Source: Periconia sp. R9002 (lineage: Eukaryota > Ascomycota > Dothideomycetes > Pleosporales > Periconiaceae). From it: a DNA stretch of 64,000 nt. Both the position numbers and the translations under genes were made by a program. Positions 21,147 through 33,800 of this stretch are shown piece after piece (position 1 is the first letter of the stretch; each line of letters starts with the position of its first letter). The stretch lies in contig JAMAHW010000018.1 in NCBI GenBank assembly GCA_023627715.1, positions 62,001 through 126,000 of the forward strand, in the 5' to 3' direction. Below the pieces are notes generated by a model. The model was not told the DNA's origin, ran no database searches, and saw nothing but the letters and a program-made list of their open reading frames with translations.

Positions 21147-22307
21147 TTACGAAACAATCTTGACTCCCTTCCACGCCCCCTCCATTGCCTCCGCAATCCA
21201 CTTACACTGGACCCCGCCGTCCCCAACATTCTCCCTGACGTAGTCGACAAGCGCTTCTGCCCCCGGCGCGCCGTCTAGGATCGCCAGAGCGCCTACGCGG
21301 GGGATATGCAGCGTGGAGGCAAGGACGGCTTCGGCGGTTGTGGGGAGGGGGATGAGGTATGTTTGTTGCGTTTGATTTGGTGTTGTGGGTGGGACTGTCG
21401 AGGCAGAGGGTGATGAGGGGGTATTGGGGGGTTTCGGGGGAAAGGGTGAGGAGGAGAGGTGAACGAGGGGTGGGATGTGTGCGTGGGCGAGGGAGAGGGA
21501 GGGGTTTGGATGGGGGATGAGGAGGAGGGAGATTGTGCGGAGGGGCGGGGTATCTGGTTCTGTCTCTTTGGTGTCGCCATGGGTCTCCTGGTCATCGTTG
21601 TCCTGGGAGGAGTGTCCATGTAGATCCTGGGAGTTTTGCGCGACGAGGGCTTCCAAGTGGCGCGTTATGCTGTTGAGGCCTATGAGGATGTGGTTTTTGA
21701 TTTCGGGAGGCGGTGGGGGTGGGCTAGTGCTGTCCACGCTTGCAGGGTCATCATCTTGGCTGTTGGGGGGTTGTTGCTTGCGTTTCCGCTTTCTGCTTTT
21801 GCCCTTGGAGGGGTGGATGTGGGTTTTGCGGTGGTCGCCTAGGGGCTGGAGAAGGCTGCGTGGAAGGGTTATTGAATTAGTCCGGATTCCATAAACAAAA
21901 AACGGTCAATACGATTATGATCGCTTTGAAAACAATGGGGAACTGGAGCAGTGAAGGGTAGAATTGGGGAAACCTCATGTCGAAACCAGTCATGGAAGTC
22001 AAACATGTGGAATCCGTTTGTTCTCAAAGACAAGTATAGTGAGTAAAAGAGACGGAACTCGGCAATCAAGCGGAGCTGTGAGCATATAATTGAAGTAGGC
22101 GCGTTGTTTACTCACTGGCACAGCAGATGGAGAATGTTTTCGCGGACGGCCGGACTGATGACTGGCCTAAAACGGTTAATCTCCTTCTTTAGTACTTGAA
22201 TACATACATGTATGCAGGTATGTATCATGGGAATGTGAAGATTACCATTGCGTCTCTGTAAATGGTATCGTGGTTCTGAAGATGGGTTTGGAAGACTTTG
22301 GAGGCAT
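21147..22307 (-). CDS. POP3: RNase P / RNase MRP protein subunit Pop3
   Basis: Component of the ribonucleoproteins that trim the 5' ends of pre-tRNA (RNase P) and cut pre-rRNA (MRP), nuclear/nucleolar. I rebuilt three exons: 22246-22307, 22116-22166 and 21147-21855, 273 residues. The start MPPKSSKPIFRTTIPFTETQ joins to WPVISPAVRENILHLLCHLL (51-nt exon 2), then PLGDHRKTHIHPSKGKS and a basic KRKRK patch, then HILIGLNSITRHLEALV. This order of a short N-terminal helix, HPSKGK and (I/V)G-NS-TRHLE is the Pop3 pattern of filamentous fungi. Introns are 79 and 260 nt. The central part is P/T-rich with an acidic stretch; the C-terminal part (PRVGALAILDGAPGAEALV) carries the L7Ae/Pop3-like fold. It is divergent from the USP gene. 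Confidence 0.8.
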
Positions 22308-22750
22308 GTCATCGGTAAAGGCAGTGCCAGGGACGGGAGTCAAGTGTAGTCAAGTTATGCGAGACTAGAAAAGTGAAAGAAGGGAACGTTTAACCACCTG
22401 GCCGGGAGGACGACTGGGATGTCTAGCGAGGGGCTAGAGCCAATCGGGCTATGACGTTGGCTTGGCGGTCAAAATGTGGGGGATTAAGCTCCCGCGAGAT
22501 AGTACAGTAGACTGCAGCGACGCGTTCACCATCAGCTCCACTCATCCCGAGCTCTCCAAAACCATTCACCCATGCTCTTTTTGTTTCGACACCCATTGCC
22601 CCACGCGCTGCAGCCCATGGTTCTGCTCTCTGCCCCCGTGCCTCTCCGTGAGGCTGTCGTTTCTGCTCAGGATTAGGCATCGACGGTAATCCATCCCCTC
22701 GTTGGACCAAACTAGGTAGATCTTTTTACCTACCTACCCCGTACCCTAGC

Positions 22751-22791
22751 AAGCAGAGCACAGCAGAGCACAGCAGAGCAAAGCACAGCAA
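22751..22791. repeat. AGCAGAGCAC decanucleotide tandem repeat
   Basis: Three near-perfect 10-bp units followed by degenerate copies, in the shared upstream region of POP3 and the USP gene. Confidence 0.8.
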
Positions 22792-22944
22792 ACAGAGACG
22801 AGGGCGAGTGATAGGGTCCTTTTAGGGTAGGCAGCAATCGCACTCTCCCTCTCTCTCTCTTACTTATCTCCCTGCCTAATTACAACCTGCCATGCTAACA
22901 CCTACTTACTGGACCTAGTGGTACCTACCCTGTACCCGTTCACC

Positions 22945-22984
22945 CTGCACCTGCACCTGCACCTGCACCTGCACCTGCGCCTGC
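22945..22984. repeat. CTGCAC hexanucleotide tandem repeat
   Basis: About six units with one T-to-G-type variation at the end, about 100 bp upstream of the USP start codon, so probably in its 5' UTR or core promoter. Confidence 0.85.
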
Positions 22985-23072
22985 CTAGCCTCCCACGGCC
23001 ACTGCCGCGTACCTTCCTTCCCCTCCCCCCCAAGACCTCACCTCCCCTCGCAAACAAACCTTTTGCAGCGTC

Positions 23073-26000
23073 ATGTCCGTTGCAGGCGGGGACGAGGCAA
23101 TCAGCTCACCCTCCCCCGCTCTCGCGCCCTCAACCTCACCTTCGCCTCCCTCCTCACTACCCAATCCGCCGCCAGACTCTATGGAAGAGGCCGACCGAGA
23201 TCACAAACGTCGCCGCCTCAATTCCGAATCAAAGCAAGACATGGACGCCGTCGCCATGTCCACCGACCAGCCTGTCCCCGACTCTCCCTCCGTCCCCGCC
23301 CTGACTCTCGACCCCGCCGACCAGCAGCTCCAAATGACAATACGCTCGCAGCCTCCATCGTCTTCAAATCCCCAGGACCCCGACGAAGACGACGACGACG
23401 ACGACGACAACGCTGATACTTCAGACTACCAACTCCCATCGGAGTCTGCCGACCATGATCCACATAGTTCTACCCTAGGCGCCGGCGATGCCCCTGCTGA
23501 CAGCCCACCGGTCATCGCCATACCGGACGACGACGACGACGAGGACGATACCGAGATCATGATGGACTGCGCAGCACCTGACTCCCTTCATATTCAATAT
23601 GATGCCGAGTCTTATTTTGAGAGGTTCCCGTTTTCCAAGGACGGCAATTACATGCTTGCTGTTGCTAATGTTGCGGCACATTTACACGGTGGTACGTAGC
23701 TCCGCGCCCCAAAACAAAAGGCTTATCATCTTACCCGAATGGTTGTACTAATGAGCATGTAGGTGGACCCATCGACGGCAGTGTAATACCTCAGCTGGCG
23801 GTATGGTTGTACAACTTCCCAGACCAGCCTCTTCAGTACAAGTCTTTCTTCACAGACAAGGCGCAATTTTGGGACGAATTCGCCACCATCATGGTTCGAA
23901 TACTCGGACGGAGGACCGCATTCGGCGAAGACTTTTCAGACGATAATAACTCCGAGGAGAGTGTTTTCACCACCTTCTTTACTGCATATCTTCGCATATG
24001 TGTGCGCCTCTTTCAAGCCGATGCCCAGATGCTTTCACAATGGACTGCGCCAGAGCCTTGCCCTCTACCTATTGTTGCGTCCAAACATGTTCGGCAAGTA
24101 TATTGCATACTCCGTGCAGAGAAGGGCTCCGTGTTCCATCTCCTAAATAAGGAGTTTGGAGTGGACGTCGCCGAAATGGCAGACCAGTTTCTGCGTGCTT
24201 TCCTCGAAATCGACGGTCTCAAGCATCTCCTCCGTTTTGCAGACCAGGCGTGTAACAAGGCATCGGCTATAGTGCTCAACACCATTGCAGTCAGTACGGC
24301 GCCCTTGCTGGATACGGTGGGTTGGGCCTTGTTAGCGACGCCTACGTCAGAACACTCGACGGAGCGACCTCGGCTCTTTCAGGATATGCTTCACTTTTTT
24401 CGTCAATACAACGAGCATCTTCAAATGCCTGGAAAGGTGGTTGACACGGCTATGGCCAAGGATATCATCACCCACTTTTCATCACTGCTTCTGCATCTGT
24501 GTCAATGGGATGCAGGAATAGCTTCCGAGCTCGTCGATCACATGTTGGAATTTCAGGACCCCGAGTCCCCTAGAACCAGCGTCACGTCCACCGAGCCCAG
24601 CCAGCACAACAGCGATGTATACCGCCGCGACCCACTGCTCTATCCGGTCCTTATCCACAACGCGTGGAAGTTCAAGCTTCTGCGCAAATACATTGTCAAG
24701 GGTCGAATGGAGTTGCGCGTTACGAGCATTGGCGCCATGGACAGGGCACTTGTCGATATATGGCGGGAGTACAATGTGCATCCATACTTTGTCAAGCATC
24801 CCGTAATGCAGTATCTCGCCGATTTTCTACTCGATCAAAAAGTGGTCAACTACATCATAAGTGTTGATTCGCATCCCCAATTGATCTCCCGCAGTGGCAA
24901 CATTGTCGGGTTTTTGGTCGTCACCTCACGTTACAGCGAAGGTGAAACCGACGCAATCTGGAATACGGTGTCCAACAGCTCCGACCCCCGCGTTGTGTCT
25001 GCCACCATGACCATGCTGCGCAGCATCATTGGCTTGATGAACTCTCCCGAGCTTTTGTATCTTTCAAAAAAGATATTTTACCTACCAATCGAAAACTGTA
25101 CCCTAGACATTCTCCAATTTGAGAGGGACATTTTTAACAAGCTGCAAAATTGGGATTGGAGCCGCGCAGATTTCGAGTCTCGCCCATGGAACGTGTGTAT
25201 TCGAGTTCTACAGGATACATCCCCTACCAGAGATTTAAGCAAGCCCCTCATGTCCTTACATGCAGAGGCTGCGGAACAGCTGCGTGCCTCGATGATGTTC
25301 ACTGGGGCCGAGGAACGATATGGAATCTATCGACAGTGCGCCAAACACATTGAAAGCAGGTCCTCTAAAGCGACAGGTAGTGTGCACGCAATCTTCATCC
25401 TTGCACACGCCCTTGGACATCAAGATGTTCTCTTTTTTGAGAACAATCCAGAGTTGACACGCCATATTCTTGAAGAGCTGTGCGATTACGTAGGAGATAA
25501 GGATGGTCTCGCTTTCAATACCCCTCAGAACTACGCTGTGCTGTATCGACTGGAGCTGCTTTGCTTCCTCATTCACCGAGCAACTGCCGCCATCCCAAGC
25601 GATCTCTACGAGATCATATGGGACCATCTTATCGGGAAGGACGCGCACAGTAACCACTTACGAAACATGGCTTGGGCAAATTTCTCGCAGGCGATGAGCT
25701 TGAGACCGGGCAATGAATTTTGCAAAGCTCTAATATCCACTCACGTACCAAAGTTGGATCCCCAATGCTACACGTCAGGTTTATTTGAGTTTGTGGCAGC
25801 ATACAATTTCCGCACCGAAAAGCAGATCGTGGAGATAAATGGCGGTGAAAAAGAGTTGTTACAAATCCGAGGCGCTCATCTTCTGTGGCCGATGATTCTA
25901 TCAGCACCTCCACACACAATTGAGGATCGGACCGCAACTTTGTTGGCTGGCCGTTATCTTGAACTCGATCCCATTCATGGCATCACGCTCCCGGATATGG

Positions 26001-29000
26001 AGGCTGCGCACGCAGCTCTTGTTGAAAAGTGTATTCACGAGATTTTGTCATCCTACAAATTATTACGTCAACAATTTACTAATGGTAGCGATGAAATGGA
26101 TATCAATCCCACCGCCACTTTGAGACAACAAAACGAACGTCGCCTTACTCGAACGGTTCTGTTCTTAAAACTTCTCCTGCAATCCATACGTACTAGAGCG
26201 GAGTTCAACCGATCACGAAGGGCAGATTCAAAAGTTGAACCACTCGCAGACGAGGACATTCCAGATGGCGATTTGGTCGAAATCAAATATCAATCGGGCA
26301 CCGACGAGAAGCAGTCAATTGTCATGGGACAGAGCAATACAATGCAAGATGTGTATAAACGTCTCTGCCAGGCGACGGGATACTCAAAAATCAACATATT
26401 TCATAAGGGTAGGAGGATAGATTTGGACAAGGATGGATTGAAGACGGTGACGGATCTTGATCTAGTCACCCAGAACCTGCAGGTCCAAAAAGCTCAAGGT
26501 AGCGAAATCAGCCACCCCATTGCCAGCACTCTCAGTGCTAGTTCGGTTTTTGAGACGGCTATTTTGAGTCGATTTGAAGAGCTGTTCGCATGCATGGACT
26601 CGGAAGATACAATAAGTGCAACAGTGAGTTCTTTACCGATTTTTTTTGAGAGCATATGACTGATAGTCTTCAGCTTTACGAGTTCCTGGTCCAACTTCCT
26701 TTTCAGGATCGAATCTATAAATCAGTCTCAGCCGGTACAGTTTCTGTCTCTGATCTTTTTCCACCAGAGAGACACTATCAAGCCAAATATGCTGCTCACG
26801 CTTTACACTGGAAATTGGAACAACAATTAAGGGTATGTGAACAACATGGCATTAGCTGCGCATGCGTGTGCTTATCCTATGAGCAGACCACTGTCGACGA
26901 ACAGTATTTGGCCAACGCTGTACGAGCTTTGGATCAAGCACTGTTGAACCCGGCTTTGGTTTTCGATGCTTCTTCGCCATCACATGTTGAACTTGCGGGA
27001 GTTTTGGTTCAAGTTCTCTTGAAATTTCTGAAAGGTACGTATGGGTTTTCACAGCCTCATTGCCAGTCAAGTAGCCAACGCCTAATAACAAGGGTCAGAA
27101 CGTCCATCAGCAGAAGTATCTTCCTCATACTTTTCCAACGGGAACCTCTTGGTTGAACGACTACTGGATCTTGTATCACTGTCGGTGTCGGCGGAAAATA
27201 ATATAAGTCCTTACTTCGCCCTCAATTCCTACGCCACAATTGTTGAAGCATCCCTACATTCGCGTAGCGTGTGGGATGCTTTCATCAATAGCGAAAAAGC
27301 GCTTGCTTTGCACAAGAAGCTTTTACTGGATGACGCCCGGAAAGAGGTGCGGGAAGGTATTGCCAAAGTCATCTCCTCAGTTTGTGGAGGTGGGTTGTCT
27401 CCTTCGTCGGCACTAACAGAATCCGATACTGCTATCTGTTTCTGGAAAATGATTTCACCTGTTTTACCATACACGGTCGAACAACCTGGTCGTTCCGAAC
27501 AGATATTCGCTCTTGCAGACGAAGTATTCCGTAAACACGACGAGAATAGCCGGGATGAAATGACTTTGCGATCATATCTATCCACATGGAGCGAAGTGCT
27601 TCTGAGTTATCGTCATGAAGAAGAGGTTGGCCGTGGAGAAATCGACTTTGTGGTTCTAGGGTTTTCGAAACTTCTTCTGAGCTGCATCTCTTCGCTAAAA
27701 TCGTTCAAGAAACCTCTGAACGCTGGCCAGCTTGTGGGGAGGTTATGGAACAAGTTCTTGTTCGTTCCTAAGCTCATTGAGCTCGACGCCGAAACATCGA
27801 GTCATGAAACACCTGTGTTAGAGAGCAACACGCGAAAACAGCTGCTTGATCTAGTGCTTGCCTTGGCAGAAGATCGCAACAGCTACAACAAGCTTCTTGA
27901 CTTAGCTGAACATCTTGGTATCGCTGAGACCGAGATGCAGATGCGCTTGAGCTTTGATGTTGATCGTGACGATGCCATACGATCTCCTACTGGGTATCTG
28001 GGGTTGAATAATCCTCGTGCTATATGTTACATGAACTCTTTGCTAGCGCAATTATTCATGAACGTCAATTTCCGTAAGTTTATGCTGGGGCTTGATGTTG
28101 CCGAGCCCGCAGCGTCTCAACGTCTTTTGCATGAGACTCAGGTCCTATTTGCAATGATGCAGAACAGCTATCGCAAATTTGCAGACCCTCAAAGTTTTGC
28201 AGCATGCGTCCGAGTCCCAGACGGAGGATCCATTGATATCAACGTGCAAATGGACGCGGATGAATTTTACAATCTACTCTTCGATCAATGGGAGGCTCAG
28301 ATGCTTTCACCCGAAGTGAAAGAGCGTTTCCGATCCTTTTATGGTGGTCAAACGGTCAATCAAATCAAATCGAAAGAATGTGAGCATGTATCGGAACGCC
28401 TTGAGAGTTTCTTCGTAGTACAATGCGATGTCCAGGGAAAGAGCAATCTGCATGAGAGTTTGCAAGCTTTTGTTGAAGGCGATGTTATGGAAGGCGAGAA
28501 CAAGTACAAGTGCGAATCTTGCGGTGGGAGACTCGTGGATGCTGTCAAGCGGTGAGTATTGTCCAAACTTTGCAAAATGTAACATGAGACTGACCCAAGA
28601 TCGATAAAGAACATGCTTGAAAGAAGTTCCGGACAACCTCATTTTCCATTTGAAGCGATTCGACTTCGATCTCGTCACACTAAGCAGGGCCAAGATCAAC
28701 GACAATTTCGATTTCCCTATGACCATAGATGTCAGCCCATACAAAGTTGACCACCTCAGCGATCCCTCGCAACCGTGCGAAGAAGACTGGTTCGAGCTTG
28801 TTGGTGTGCTTGTGCATCAGGGCAGCTCAGAGGCTGGACATTACTACTCGTACATTCGCACACGTCCAGAGCTCACCGAGAACATGGCTCGATGGAGTGA
28901 ATTCAACGATCGGGATGTGGATGCTTTTGATCCCCAATACATTCCCGCTCGTGCATATGGTGGATGGGATGACAAATTTCATCGCCAACTAAAGAATTAC

Positions 29001-30872
29001 AGCGCCTACATGCTATTCTATCAACGCCGATCTGCCATCGCCAAAGACCGCATAGAATACATGGACTCGTTACAGCATGGAAATGTGAAAGTACCCGTTC
29101 CATCAACTATGGATCGAGAGATCAATGTTGACAACGATAATTGCATCCGAGAATACTGCATGTATGATCCGTATCACACCAAGTTTCTGCGCCAAATACT
29201 CTCCAATCTACGGACGGTCAACCGGGGAATATGCTCGGAGGACCACACGCAAGAGACTCAAGCACTACATATCATGCTCGAGCATCTTTTCCAGGTTCAT
29301 ATCCGCGTTCGAAATGCGGAGAATTTCGATGAAACATTGCTTCAACTGCGGAAAACTGTGCTGTCGTGCTCAACATGTTGCATGGTTGCCATGCGCTGGC
29401 TCGCGGACAATGATTCTGCTTTGCTCAACATGCTCATACTCTGTGAAGCATCCAAAATACGCTCACAATCACGGGCTTTCTTGATTGACTGCCTCCGGTT
29501 CCTCCGGGATCGAGAGCCTGTGGCGTATGGTATAGAGTGCATGGAAATAGATAACGACAGTGGCGCGGCAGCGGCACCTCAGGATATTCTTTCCACGATT
29601 GCCACTCAATTACGACTAGTAGCCGAGAACTCCTACTTCGCTGTTCGGAGTTGGGACGACTTTTACCTCACGCTCTGCCAGATCAGTGACTTGGGCTACG
29701 TGGAGACAGCCGCGTTACTGAATGAAGGCCTTCTAAGGTTCTGTCTGCAAGTCTTCTGTATGCCAGCAATGCCACTCTACCAGCATCGGAATCAAGCGAT
29801 GTGGAGAGTAATCGAGAAGCGCAGGCGTATATATAACAGAATGGTCGAGTTTGTTTACACACTGCTTTCCAAAATTGACTTACAACTGCCAACTACGCCC
29901 GATGCACGCACCGCTGGCATTAATCGGCTTGATGGGTACGACCGGAGTAGCTCGAAGTTTCCAATTTCCCACGAGGAGCGGTATCTACTTCATATATGGC
30001 ACGATGACAACAGAGCATACGCCGCACTCGACCGGATGCTTGAAATGTTTGATGTGAGCAAGACAGAGGTATTCTATCCCGGCGAGATCCTGAGATTGTT
30101 GCTTCACGAACCGGAACTGCGCTTCCAAACGCAACTCTTCACGACAGTCTTCGAAGGAATTTGCCAACTAAAGCCGCCAAATCAAGATCCCTATGTCCGA
30201 GCTGCTTTGCCTTACTGTCAGACTTCTCCTGATGTGGACAGCGTGGTCCAAATTTGCGATACCATCACCAAATTCTCGGGCAACTGTATCAAGCACGGGG
30301 GCCACGCCCATGTTCAATTCTTCAATGGTCTCTTGCACAGTCAAAACAACGCAGTTTTTGAGGAGAAGGGCGAAGATGCCTTCTACCGCTTATCTCTTAC
30401 ATATGCTCGCAAGACGTTGATGCCTTTACTTATGAATGAAGACGATAACGTGCGCAATTTGGCAGTTAAGCACTACCGTGATCTTTTCCAGGACTGGGAA
30501 TCGGATCGCGCTGTACACCCAGACATTCTCAAGTTGAAGTACAAACAACTTCGCCAAATGGTCTCCGACTTGCAGCGTAAAATTGAAGACGAGCACCGGA
30601 ATGGAACACCGCGTAGTTACATGCAGCCGATGATAGCAACGTGTGCCATGTTTATCGAACTGCTGTACAAGCTGAACGACCTCGACGAGCCCCTCTTCAA
30701 TCAACTGAAAACGGACTTGGACATGGACCTCTTCACTCGTCAGGCTGATCTGGAAACTTCCCTTCGAAACTGGGCTTTCGATGAGGAGACACCACAATCG
30801 TTGGCTGAGGGTTTTGATCAATCGGACTATGGGAGTGAGTCCGACGTCGATCCCGACGCGTTTGATATCTGA
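23073..30872 (+). CDS. Giant USP-family deubiquitinase (USP9X/USP34-like)
   Basis: Cysteine protease removing ubiquitin from proteins. Five exons (23073-23691, 23763-26623, 26674-27034, 27093-28551, 28610-30872) give 2,520 residues. The N-terminus is disordered with poly-Asp runs (about residues 107-117 and 153-161). A long helical-repeat region follows. A ubiquitin-like insert lies at about residues 1040-1110 (VEIKYQSGTDEKQSIV, then KINIFHKGRRIDLDKDG). The USP domain spans about 1575-1880: Cys box PRAICYMNSLLAQLFM with catalytic Cys1592, QMDADEFYNLL, the zinc pair CESCGG, and His box GSSEAGHYYSYI with His1844, then WSEFNDRDVDAF. Relative to the usual NxGATCYMNS, Gly and Thr before the Cys are Arg and Ile, while the oxyanion Asn at -5 is kept. 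The remaining 640 residues match the long C-terminal region of fungal USP34-like proteins. Substrates unknown. Confidence 0.88.
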
Positions 30873-33800
30873 TAGCCACCATGATGCCTCTTGCTGACGT
30901 GTTTGCAACTCTAGAGTCCAGCACGTTGAGTGAAGTGGCGCTGGCGCAAGTTGACGGCGTATTGCCGATAGGCTTTTTCAAAACTTTCAGTTCAAGTGGC
31001 TCCTCTTTATCGTCAATTAGCGCACAAAGCATTGCATGAACGGATTCATGAGGCACGACGGTCATTTTCTAATTTTCGTTGGCGTTTGTCTCTTGATCTT
31101 ACATTTTTATTCCTGCTTGCTTCTTGCTCCTTCATTTCGTCGACGGTGTGGATAGGCTCTGATACACTGTGTGCAATCTTTGCATGGTCGTCAAGTCTGA
31201 CGGTTGAGTTCATCATTTGGTCTACTCAATCTAGGGTGTTGAACTAATTGCGACGGTCATTGCCGTGCTTTCTGGCGCATTCACGCCATGGAATTTGCCC
31301 TTTCTCAGTTTTTCCTTCCATTATCTTGTTCGGCTTGTTTTTAGATTCAGGGAGTTATTGACGGCATGGCGAAGGCTAGAGTTTTGAGGTTGGAGCCCGA
31401 TTGGCTTCGAGTGAAGGAATCAAAACTGTCTTTCTTGATGTCGATACACCGGATGTTCCCTTTCCTTTTTTGTCTTTGTTTTGAGGGGAAACGGGAGTCG
31501 ATTCGAATCACTCGACTCAGTTTTTGGGACTGATGGTAGGTTCCAACTATAAGTACAAGGGAGCACCACACGCCAACCTCGGTTTTGGCTTTTGATGCTA
31601 AATGATGACCGTGAACGACTTCCACGATAATGATAATGATTCATTGGGCAGTGGTTACCTGGGCAAGAATTATGTTTACAATAGATTTTATCTCTTCTTC
31701 CTTCTTCATCTTCATGTGCTGATTTTGTTTCGATATAAGAGGGCCAGGTCTTTACGTCGGCCCATGATAGAATGCACAGGATCCCATGCGTGTACACTAA
31801 ACTAATTTCCTATTGATCTTTGCAACTTTTCAAAGTGTCCAACTCTGTCATTCTATATCAAACTGCCTATCGAAAACAACGTGGCCTAAAGGAAAGTAGT
31901 TTCAACGACCAACACCCATTCTCCTCACCGACTCTTGCAAATTTGCGTATGACTCGTCTGACTGACTGTAGGGACATGTTCCCGGTCGTCTCAGAACTTT
32001 TTCACTATCTGAGGCGAGTAAACAGGCCTAGGCGTATCTACGTAATAAGTAGGCATATGGCGATGACAAGGTGCTTCCTTGCTCGCTCTGCATCAATAAG
32101 TGATGAACTAGAAAAGTCTCTGTTTAAGACAATGCTTTCAAGGCAAACCGATTGGCATGTCACCAGCAAAGGGCCAAAAAGACGGTGAAGGCTGAAGAGT
32201 TTCTCTGGCGGTGTGTACTAATCGCTCATTATGGCCCTCATTTAGGAGGACGATTCTTCACTTCGTATAGCTTACTCTTGACTCCTATCTCTTTCACTGC
32301 TGTGATACCTACCTGGTCCTTGTAAAAAGGTTGATAATTAGATCTGACTCGGGCAAATCACTAGTCGCCTTCCGATCAAGGCCCAACCATAGCATGACTG
32401 TCACGCGAGCGCACTGGTTGAAGGCGAATTAGTATTGCTTTTTTCTCCTCTTGCGTCCAATCAGAGTTGGTATATTTGCCTATTTTTCTTGTTTATTTTT
32501 TTGCCTCTTCGGTCATGTCCGAATTACGCGCATGGCCACTGTGTATGTAGGTGTGAATTTGACCCGATTGCCTTGTTTCTCCACCCATGTATCCATGTAT
32601 TTGTCTACTATCCTTTAAGCTAAGTCGTGAGAAGTAGGGGTATGCATGAAGCGATCAAAATCAGGATATCGAATCATCGCAGGTCCTACACTATAGAAAT
32701 ACATGATTGGGGAAACCCCTACTGTATACGATTTGCCTCGGAATATAGTAATGCAACAACCATCAGGACCTTCCAAAAAAATCTCTAAACCCAGATCAGC
32801 CAACGGTCCGCAAAATCCTGGCCTCGCATCAACGGAAATGAAATCTCATGATACGACGCCAGCTTGAAAAAAATTCGGTCAGTCATATGAACATGCATTG
32901 TTTTACCTGCAGAATCAGCAGTTTCGTATGCCTTGCTTCCCGCTTCGATTATCTATATTCGTACAATGACGTGTAGCATGAATGGTGCGCATAACGCCTG
33001 GACACATGCTTGAGTACGAAGTCGGCGGCAGCCTCTCAGCCTTCTCAGCTTCACCCTCATACACCGTCAGCCTCAAGAAAGCACTAACGGGACGGGTATT
33101 ATGTGAGCACCCTTTTAATTCGCAAGCAAATCTGAAAAATGCGAACGTCACGTCGGGGTAAGTTCTTACCGGTAGTCAGGTGAACCGTCTGCAAGACACC
33201 GCAGTTATACATTCTTACTCATCACCCGTCGTGTGTCAGCTAGCCCTATATCTGACAAGAGAAATACCACATGTGATAAGAATCTCCAACACTGCGTCTG
33301 CCTCTTCCTAACGTCGTATATCACCTTCCAGACCCTTGTATACTTCGAGATACGAGGTGTGTGTGTGTACTGTCTACCATGTGAGACAACAGGACGGGAA
33401 AGTCGATCATCCAAGCTACCGATGACTTGATAACCCTTACACACCTCTCCTCACCGACCCTGGTGTTTTCTCGCATATCCGTAATCCAATCATGTTCGAG
33501 CAATGACTTTACAGGGCTGAGGCCCTTTGCGTGCTCTCCCGCGGGAAGGATTCATGATGGAACGATTCTGCGTTGTCGCACACCACCTTCCGTCGTCTCA
33601 CTCACCGTTCAGGTCTCGTGAGTTATATGTCAAGATATGTTTTCTTCTCTCCACATTGGTGACTTGATATGGGTTGCAGCCTTCTTTCGTGTGCTCCATT
33701 CTAGCGATATTTTCTCGAATACCCGCCACAGGCGACCTTGCCGATAGAGGAATTCCGGTACATTGGGCCGTCTAGTTACACAGCAAGTATAGTCACTGGC

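Larger units (their letters stand above)
22308..23072. promoter_or_regulatory. Divergent promoter region, POP3 / USP gene
   Basis: 765 bp between start codons. Contains two tandem repeats (listed separately), a CTCTCTCTCT tract near 22850 and three ACCTACC-type blocks (about 22728-22738, 22900, 22922). Confidence 0.45.
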
